A stretch of 62,015 nucleotides of DNA from Bacillota bacterium (GTDB lineage: Bacteria > Bacillota > Sulfobacillia > DUSP01 > JBFMCS01), in contig JBFMCS010000044.1 in NCBI GenBank assembly GCA_040754315.1, forward strand, positions 1 to 62,015. The letters are read 5' to 3'. The translations under genes and the position numbers were made by a program. Positions 55,961-62,015 of this stretch are shown one piece after another. The notes below the pieces were generated by a model. The model had not been told where the DNA came from. It did no database searches and was given only the letters and a program-made list of their open reading frames with translations. Every line of letters begins with the position of its first letter. Position 1 is the stretch's first letter.

Positions 55961-55967
55961 CAAGATG

Positions 55968-57008
55968 TCACCACTGGGGTTTGAAGAGATGCACGTTGCC
56001 CTGGGTGATCATCGGGCCCTCGGGTGGAAGCGGCGGGCGACGGTCCTCGAGGTTCACGGAGCGAGGGACCTGCTCCCCGCGGGCTGCCTTGTAGGCCAGC
56101 TCTATCACGATCTCTCCCTCTGTATAGGGTATGTCGGCGTACGATCCGAACCAGCGCTTCTCATTGATTGCCTCCCAGCCTTGGATGCTGCAGCCGTTGC
56201 CGATGAAGAAGATCCCCTCAAGGCCGGCTTCCATCGCTGCGTCTTCAGCGCCAAGGGTCATCTGGTCGCCGGAAGATACAACTATGTTGATATCGGGCTG
56301 AGCCTGGAACACGTCCTGCATGATCTCGAAGGAGGTGTCCCGCCTGTACAAACCCTCCTGGAAAGCTGCAATCTCGATATGCGGGTAGTCCTTTATGACC
56401 TCTTCCAACGCGGCAAAGCGCTCCTGGTCGATCGTGAGCCCCTGGCTCCCGATCAAGTAGGCCACCTTGGCCTTCTCCAGGCCCTCGGCAGCCTCCACAA
56501 CAGCCTTGCCTAGCCAGGTGCCTGTTGACCAGCCGGTGCGCCCTACCATGGCTGTTACTCCTTCGGGATGCGGATCAAGGGACCGGAGGTTCGGACCGAT
56601 CGGTGCATCGACTCCGATGACGATCAAGCCTGCGTCAAGGGCTTCTTGGACTACGGGGACGATCCCGGTACTGTCCTGCGGGTGAATAGCCAAGACATCG
56701 TAGGTGCCCGCGGTGATCGCGTCTCTTATCTGGTTTATCTGCTCGATGGGGTCAAACTCACACGAGAAAATGCTCAGCTCCACGTCGAGACCGTCATTCT
56801 CGATCTTGTCCATCATTCCGTCTATTTTTGCCTGCTCCCATGCGTTCGCCCGGACAAGAATGAAGGCTGCAACCCTTACTGTTTCAAGGGCCGGTTCTTC
56901 GTCCTCTTCCTCTTCCTCTGGCGGCGGAGCCGCCTGCCCGCAGCCCATTATGGCCATGACAATGAGCAACAAAACCGCTACCAGAAAGTGAAACCTGGCC
57001 TTCCGCAC
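55968..57008 (-). CDS. Ribose-type ABC transporter substrate-binding lipoprotein (second system)
   Basis: This is a 346-residue binding protein. The N-terminal signal is RKARFHFLVAVLLLIVMAI with lipobox IMGC, followed by a run of prolines and acidic residues. The mature domain begins VRVAAFILVRANAWEQAK and includes VLAIHPQDSTGIVPVVQEA, VIGVDAP and VVSSGDQMTLGAEDAA, matching Peripla_BP_4 proteins. GTG 57008 follows GGGAGGGAT; 142 codons of open frame upstream show no domain. It diverges from hyuA-3. The compound imported may be the hydantoinase substrate (inference from position). Confidence 0.9.
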   Translation of the reverse strand: MRKARFHFLVAVLLLIVMAIMGCGQAAPPPEEEEEDEEPALETVRVAAFILVRANAWEQAKIDGMMDKIENDGLDVELSIFSCEFDPIEQINQIRDAITAGTYDVLAIHPQDSTGIVPVVQEALDAGLIVIGVDAPIGPNLRSLDPHPEGVTAMVGRTGWSTGTWLGKAVVEAAEGLEKAKVAYLIGSQGLTIDQERFAALEEVIKDYPHIEIAAFQEGLYRRDTSFEIMQDVFQAQPDINIVVSSGDQMTLGAEDAAMEAGLEGIFFIGNGCSIQGWEAINEKRWFGSYADIPYTEGEIVIELAYKAARGEQVPRSVNLEDRRPPLPPEGPMITQGNVHLFKPQW

Positions 57009-57856
57009 GGTAATCCCTCCCAGGTAAAAGATGGACTTCACCGAGAAACCGCACTGGTCCGGTGACACTCCCCCTCTCCAGGTCTCGTTTACCCAGTCTC
57101 CCGCCTCTAGGGCCTGACGCTCTCCGTGCTCTCTTGGAACGGCACAAGGGGCTCCCTTCGCTGGATGGGTATTAGTCTCAATAGGGAGATCCTTCGCTCT
57201 ATTCACGGTTGCTTTACGTAATTCCTCACACATCCGGAAATTCCTCCTCTCGATTCTCACAGGATTGAAATTGCCAGGACGCTGCGCGGAATAACCGGAC
57301 CTGGCTTCTGAACGCCCTCCGCGCCTTCGTGGCTGGCGTATTATATGGCAAACTAGCAGGGAACAAAGGATGGGCGAGCTGGCGGCATTGCCAGGGGATT
57401 CTGGCCGCTGGCCATCGTTGTTTTGTCCATGCAAAACGAGAGAAAACGGGTTATGCCCGGTCAGCGAGCGTTCTCCCTGCTACGCGTGCGATGGGAAACG
57501 AGGGAACGCAGAGGCGCTATCCCAGGGCAATTCTAGTGATAGTGTAAATTGCTCTCCCTCAAGAGGAGGTTGCTCCCGGTGCAGCGAAGATTCAAAGGTG
57601 ACTTCTGGAAAGACAGGGAAGCAGGTGCCTGGGCAGGGCGACACCTTCTGCCATGCGGCACCGCCACCACCGGGCCGGGCCTCTTCATCATCCCCTCCAG
57701 CGAGACGGGCTCCAAACAAGAGCGCTCCAGGCACCTTGCATTCTCAAAGGGGGTGTGAGTGAGGCATCGGGTTCCGACCACAATTCTTCTTGACCTTCTA
57801 GCGAGGACTGGGGATCGGACCACAAGACAAATCCAATAGTGAATGGGGGGACCATC
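57009..57856. promoter_or_regulatory. Long divergent region between the ABC operon and hyuA-3
   Basis: These 848 bases must contain promoters for both directions. I see no recognised gene. A 59-codon plus-strand frame (57579-57758, GTG start behind AAGAGGAGG) might encode a small protein but resembles nothing known. No riboswitch or T-box layout was recognised. No regulator gene is present here, unlike at the other two hyuAB pairs. Confidence 0.4.
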
Positions 57857-59932
57857 GTGTCTTTGCGCATTGGCGTCGATATCGGGGGAACATTCACCGA
57901 CGCGGTCTATCTTGACGAAGAGACGGGACTTCACTCTCCCTCCAAGGTTTCGTCAACTCCCGAAGACTACGCCGTGGGGGTGCTGAATTCCATACGTATG
58001 CTTCTGGAAGACATGCGCAATGTCACCTTCGTGACCCATGGAACCACAGTAGGAGTGAATTCCCTCCTTCAAGGCCGCCTCATCCCCATGGGCCTCATAA
58101 CCTCAAGAGGCTTCAGGGATGTCCTGGAACTGGGCCGCAGCAACAGGGTCAACAGCTATGACCCATTCTATGCTATGCCCCGCCCTCTTGTACCCCGGTA
58201 CCTGCGGATGGAGGTGGATGAACGCATAGATTGTGACGGCAACGTAGTGACCCCTCTTGACGAGGTGCAGGCCAGGGGCATCGTCCGGGCACTTGCAGGC
58301 CACAACGTTAAAGGCATAGCCGTCTGCCTTCTGAACTCCTACGCCAATCCAGTCCACGAGAACATGCTCCGGGCGATCATATCTGAGGAGTTCCCCCAGA
58401 TGCTCCTATCCATCTCCTCCGGTATTACCCGGGAGTACCGGGAGTACGAGCGCACCTCCACTACCGTAATAAACCTGGGGATCATGAAGGACATGAGCCA
58501 TTACCTCACGAGCCTCGAGACCAGCCTTCGAGATCTCGGTTACGGGCACAAGCTCTTCATCATGCAGTCCAATGGAGGCATGATGGGCAGCGGGCTCGCC
58601 AAGTGCGCGCCCGTTTATACTATACAATCCACCTTGGCAGGGGGGATCATAGGCATCGAGACCCTCTCGCGCGTGCTTGGTGAACCTAACATGATCGGTG
58701 CTGACATGGGCGGCACCAGTTTCGATGTGGAACTGGTCATCAACGGGGAGGCCAAGACAATCCCTTCCTTCAAGATACAAACTCCCACTTCAGGCGGTGA
58801 CGGGTATCCCGTAATGACCCCCACCCTCGATGTTCACTCCATAGGAGCTGGCGGGGGAAGCGTGGCCTGGGTTGACGAAGGAGGAGGGCTACACGTGGGC
58901 CCCCAGAGCATGGGGCCCTCTCCCGGGCCAGCCTGTTACGGCCTGGGCGGCGACCAGCCTACAGTAACCGATGCTAACGTCGTCCTGGGACGCCTGAATC
59001 CCCACCACCTCCTGGGAGGAGGGATGCGCCTTGTACCCGAGGCATCCCATGCGGTGATCGGGCAGCTGGCGCGGCGCTTCTTTATGGGAGAGCCGGAACT
59101 GGCCTCGGGGGTACTCAAGATCGTATGCAACAACATGGCAGGCGCGATCCGCACCATGACCCTCAGGAGGGGACTTGACCCGCGTGAATTCACACTGGTG
59201 GCTTTTGGCGGAGCCGGGCCCCTTCACGCTGCCCAGCTTGCCGATAACCTGGGCATAGAGCGGGTTCTCGTCGTGAACGCCCCTGGGAACTTCTCAGCCT
59301 GGGGCATGCTCATGGCTCCCGTGAAGCACGACTTCGTCCAGACCTGCGTGACTCCCCTGGATGAGGCCGACCTTGCGAGCCTCAACTCCCATTTCGTCCA
59401 CCTGGAGGAATCGGGAAGGAGACAGCTCTTGGATGAGGGTGTCAAAGAGGACCAGATATCCTGCATAAGGGTGCTTGACGTGCGCTATTCCGGCCAGGAG
59501 CACACCATTCCCATCATCATCGGAGGCGAAGCGGTGACTCGGGCAGCCTGCAGCGAGATCGCATCAAGGTTCGACGAGGAACACCAGCGGATCTACCTGC
59601 ACTCAGCTCCGGGAGAGGCAAAGCAGGTAGTCACCCTGCGCGTGACTATGATAGGCAAGATGCACAAACCCAGCCTCTTGGAGATAGAACAGGGAGGACC
59701 GAATCTACCCCAAAACGCGGCCCTGCCCGGCAGGAAGACATACTTCGAGACAACGGGCTTTGTGGACAGCCCCGTTTACGACCGCGCTCGGCTAAAGGCT
59801 GGCAGCGTCATCGATGGCCCTGCCGTCATCGAGGAGGTTACCTCCACAACACTTGTGCCACCCAACTGGAGGGTACGGGTAGATCGTTTCGGCCACCTCA
59901 TAATGACAATCTCGGGGAGGGACGAGCCGTGA
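57857..59932 (+). CDS. hyuA: Hydantoinase/oxoprolinase family protein subunit A, third copy
   Basis: This 691-residue HyuA has the usual layout: GVDIGGTFTDAVYLDEETG, VTHGTTVGVNSLLQGRLI, YERTSTTVINLGIM, SNGGMMGSGLA, ADMGGTSFDVELV, AFGGAGPLHAAQL, GPAVIEEVTSTTLVPPN. It differs from copies 1 and 2 throughout (for example GVNSLLQGR in place of GLNAFLERK, and ELGRSNRVNSYDP), so it probably has a different substrate and is an older relative. GTG 57857 follows GGGGGG by six bases. hyuB-3 overlaps its stop by four bases. Confidence 0.9.
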   Translation: MSLRIGVDIGGTFTDAVYLDEETGLHSPSKVSSTPEDYAVGVLNSIRMLLEDMRNVTFVTHGTTVGVNSLLQGRLIPMGLITSRGFRDVLELGRSNRVNSYDPFYAMPRPLVPRYLRMEVDERIDCDGNVVTPLDEVQARGIVRALAGHNVKGIAVCLLNSYANPVHENMLRAIISEEFPQMLLSISSGITREYREYERTSTTVINLGIMKDMSHYLTSLETSLRDLGYGHKLFIMQSNGGMMGSGLAKCAPVYTIQSTLAGGIIGIETLSRVLGEPNMIGADMGGTSFDVELVINGEAKTIPSFKIQTPTSGGDGYPVMTPTLDVHSIGAGGGSVAWVDEGGGLHVGPQSMGPSPGPACYGLGGDQPTVTDANVVLGRLNPHHLLGGGMRLVPEASHAVIGQLARRFFMGEPELASGVLKIVCNNMAGAIRTMTLRRGLDPREFTLVAFGGAGPLHAAQLADNLGIERVLVVNAPGNFSAWGMLMAPVKHDFVQTCVTPLDEADLASLNSHFVHLEESGRRQLLDEGVKEDQISCIRVLDVRYSGQEHTIPIIIGGEAVTRAACSEIASRFDEEHQRIYLHSAPGEAKQVVTLRVTMIGKMHKPSLLEIEQGGPNLPQNAALPGRKTYFETTGFVDSPVYDRARLKAGSVIDGPAVIEEVTSTTLVPPNWRVRVDRFGHLIMTISGRDEP

Positions 59933-61677
59933 AGATTGACCCGGTAATGGTGGAACTTGTCACAAACTCGCTGGTAAGGTGCTGTGAGGAGATGAGGGTC
60001 ACCGTCGAGCGGACAGCTTACAGCACCATCATCTCCGAGACGGTCGACTTCAGCTGCGCGCTTCTGGACACTGACAAGAACCTCGTGGCTGAGGCCTCAG
60101 GCATCCCCGTGTTCTTGGCAAACCTGTCAGAAGCGGTAAGTGAAGTTGATCGGATAATAGGGTTTGAAAACCTTGAAGAGGGGGATGTCGTTTTCTGCAA
60201 TGACCCCTACAGCGGTGGCTTCTCTCACAATCCCGACGTCACAGTCATCGCGCCAGTCTTCTATGAAGGACACCTGGTGCTCTTTTCTGCCTTCAAAGGG
60301 CACATCCTGGACTTGGGCGGGATCTACGCTGGGGGCTGGTACAACAACACTGTGGAAACGTACCAGGAGGGAGTCATGTTTCCCCCCGTGAAACTCTACA
60401 TAAGGGGCGCACCCAACGAGGACATCATCCGGGTCATCCGGCGGAACTCGCGGCTGCCCGAGGCGCTGCTGGGGGATATCAGGGCGATGGTCTCGGCCGT
60501 CCGGGTGGGCGGAGAACGCGCCAAGACACTCATCAAGAAGTACGGGAAAGAGGTGTTCTTCGGATGTGTGGGCCAGACCCTCGAGATATCCGAAGCAATT
60601 GCCCGCAAGGCGGTGGAGGCCATCCCCGACGGGGTCTATTCGGGACACTACTACTCGGACGGCGGAGGCGACGACACGAAGCCCCTCAGCGACAGGCTCA
60701 TGGTGAAGATGACCATCACCGTGGATGGCGATCGCCTGGTAGTGGATCTCACGGGCAGCAGCCCTCAGTGCGCCGGTCCCACCAACTGTCCCAGGCCGAC
60801 GACGGTCTCCCAGATAAGATACGGCTTCAAGGCCTTGACAACGCCCTTCATGCCGAGTAACGAGGGATGCTTCCGGCCGCTGGAGATCATAATCCCGGAG
60901 GCCTCCATATTCGACCCACTGATGCCAACGGCAACAAGCCTCCTCTGGGCACCCTCAGTAAGCCTTCCCGATCTCATGCTGAAACTGGTCACGAGCCAGG
61001 CACCTGATAAGGCCAGGGCCGGGCATTTCGGAGATGTGTGCGCCGATTTCCTGTACGGCACCGATCCCAGGACGGGCAGATTCTATATCTACGCGGAGCC
61101 CACCGCGGGGGGCTGGGGAGCCAAGCCCTACGAAGATGGCGAGACCATGTTCTGCTATGCGGACGGGAACACGTACAGCATGCCAGTGGAGGTCCTGGAG
61201 GTCAAGTATCCCGTACGCGTCTTGCGCTACGGCCTGTCGCCCGACACCGGGGGACCTGGGAGGTACCGCGGTGGCCTTGGAATATTCCGGGACTACAGCC
61301 CCGTCGGGCACACCATGCGGACCACGGTAACCTTCGACCGGCGAAAGTACTCGCCGGCCTGGGGGGTATTCGGTGGCAAAGAGGGCTACCCCAACAAGGT
61401 CGTGGTGCTCCGGAATGGCTCATCGGAAGAATACGGGAAGATCACTGACCTTGAGGTTCATTCGGGGGAAGTGATAAGTCTTCGTGGCGGCGGAGGCGGT
61501 GGCTATGGTGATCCCATGGAACGGGATCCCAGGGCCGTGGCATGGGATGTCCTGAACGGATACATATCGCTCGAGGCGGCCCGGAGGGAGTATGGCGTGG
61601 TCCTTGACCCCTCTTCACTGGAGGTCGACGAGGGTGAAACCGCCGTCCTGAGAGGGCCTGGGAAAGGGGCCAAATAG
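59929..61677 (+). CDS. hyuB: Hydantoinase/oxoprolinase family protein subunit B, third copy
   Basis: This 582-residue partner of HyuA-3 has landmarks MVELVTNSLVRCCEEMRVT, FCNDPYSGGFSHNPDVTVI, GHILDLGGIYAGGWYNN, NCPRPTTVSQIRYGFKAL, and a C-terminal GGGGGYGDPMERDPRAV. The metal/substrate-region sequence NDPYSGGFSHNPD differs from the NDAYMTGTHLND of copy 1, again marking a separate subgroup. The GTG start is fused to the hyuA stop (GTGA) with GGGGAGGG upstream. About 175 bases without a gene follow, including two copies of ATCCGGGCAT near 61740 and 61760. Confidence 0.9.
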   Translation: MKIDPVMVELVTNSLVRCCEEMRVTVERTAYSTIISETVDFSCALLDTDKNLVAEASGIPVFLANLSEAVSEVDRIIGFENLEEGDVVFCNDPYSGGFSHNPDVTVIAPVFYEGHLVLFSAFKGHILDLGGIYAGGWYNNTVETYQEGVMFPPVKLYIRGAPNEDIIRVIRRNSRLPEALLGDIRAMVSAVRVGGERAKTLIKKYGKEVFFGCVGQTLEISEAIARKAVEAIPDGVYSGHYYSDGGGDDTKPLSDRLMVKMTITVDGDRLVVDLTGSSPQCAGPTNCPRPTTVSQIRYGFKALTTPFMPSNEGCFRPLEIIIPEASIFDPLMPTATSLLWAPSVSLPDLMLKLVTSQAPDKARAGHFGDVCADFLYGTDPRTGRFYIYAEPTAGGWGAKPYEDGETMFCYADGNTYSMPVEVLEVKYPVRVLRYGLSPDTGGPGRYRGGLGIFRDYSPVGHTMRTTVTFDRRKYSPAWGVFGGKEGYPNKVVVLRNGSSEEYGKITDLEVHSGEVISLRGGGGGGYGDPMERDPRAVAWDVLNGYISLEAARREYGVVLDPSSLEVDEGETAVLRGPGKGAK

Positions 61678-61851
61678 CGGTAGGCCCCAGCCGGAGAAAG
61701 AGTGTCCCGGCCGAGCCAAAGGCAGGCTTGGCAAGCGGATCCGGGCATGAATGACAGGCATCCGGGCATCCATGGAGGAGGATGAAACAGTTACCGGATA
61801 ACTGACTTTTCCTCTAGAAACCTGCCCGAAGCATTTGACAAGGAGGCAAAA

Positions 61852-62015
61852 ATGATGTATACTATAGAGAAGATTGGTGAGGATTTCGTGGTGGTCAACG
61901 GTGAACGGATTGAAGTTGACCCGCCATTTGAGACCATGCCAGACAAGCAAGAATATGAGATTTGGTTGAACGAGGTAATGCTGGATGCTGTTGAGACAAT
62001 TGGAAGTAGAGAGAA
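61852..62015 (+). CDS. N-terminal part of an unidentified protein, cut by the window edge
   Basis: AAGGAGG at 61840-61846 precedes ATG 61852 and ATG 61855. The 54 visible residues start MMYTIEKIGEDFVVVNGERI and are acidic, without membrane segments or a motif that I recognise. The strong ribosome site and uninterrupted frame support a real gene. Nothing can be said of its function. Confidence 0.55.
   Translation, partial: MMYTIEKIGEDFVVVNGERIEVDPPFETMPDKQEYEIWLNEVMLDAVETIGSRE

Noticed and set aside
57579-57758. Small plus-strand open frame with a good ribosome site
   Set aside because: At 59 codons with no similarity that I recognise, it is mentioned under the divergent region but is not called as a gene.
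1-62015. CRISPR arrays, rRNA or tRNA genes
   Set aside because: No regularly spaced repeats, conserved rRNA stretches or cloverleaf with a TTCGA-type arm were noticed on either strand. A covariance-model scan would settle tRNAs.

Overview
The window looks like a chromosomal segment of an anaerobic, spore-forming member of the Bacillota. The evidence is a spoIIP gene next to lepA and hemW (a conserved neighbourhood in spore-forming Firmicutes), a tungsten/molybdenum-type aldehyde ferredoxin oxidoreductase, a glycyl radical enzyme with its activase, strong AGGAGG-type ribosome binding sites and frequent GTG/TTG starts. I saw no rRNA, tRNA or CRISPR array. No finer taxonomic placement is supported.

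Region 1 (1-12.5 kb): a 3'-truncated sodium:solute symporter gene diverges from a tightly packed plus-strand run: two-subunit aconitase-type hydratase, isocitrate dehydrogenase, PrpF-type isomerase, fumarate-reductase-type flavoprotein, cupin, zinc alcohol dehydrogenase, ThDP enzyme and an old-yellow-enzyme-type reductase. A perfect 15-bp palindrome lies between the divergent genes. My reading is a tricarboxylate (tricarballylate or trans-aconitate) route to 2-oxoglutarate, with further 2-oxoacid and enoate chemistry. This is inference.

Region 2 (12.5-35.3 kb): a ribose-type ABC importer (ATPase, two permeases, lipoprotein binding protein) ends at a hairpin. A second long run of coupled genes follows: extended SDR, zinc dehydrogenase, cupin, TIM-barrel isomerase, LarA-like nickel-pincer enzyme, aldehyde ferredoxin oxidoreductase, MFS transporter, two DUF401 membrane proteins, cyclase-family hydrolase and DUF1847 protein. 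It ends in a decayed dihydroxy-acid dehydratase fused in frame to a short-chain dehydrogenase tail. A glycyl radical enzyme with activase and a DUF1445 protein come next. The set suggests anaerobic breakdown of a hydroxy-acid or sugar-acid compound, substrate unknown.

Region 3 (35.3-41.3 kb): about 1 kb of gene-free, decayed-looking DNA, then core genes: a holin-4-like membrane protein, spoIIP, a small membrane protein, lepA with a good sigma-A promoter, and hemW. hrcA, often found after hemW, is not in this window.

Region 4 (41.3-62 kb): a hydantoinase/5-oxoprolinase island. It has three complete hyuA-hyuB pairs, two XRE-cupin regulators, a DUF3830 (cyclophilin-like) gene coupled to the second hyuA, an M24 peptidase and a second ribose-type ABC importer on the minus strand. 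There is also a scar made of a deleted hyuA fused to the tail of a duplicate permease. Repeated duplication and deletion shaped this island. The last gene runs off the right edge.
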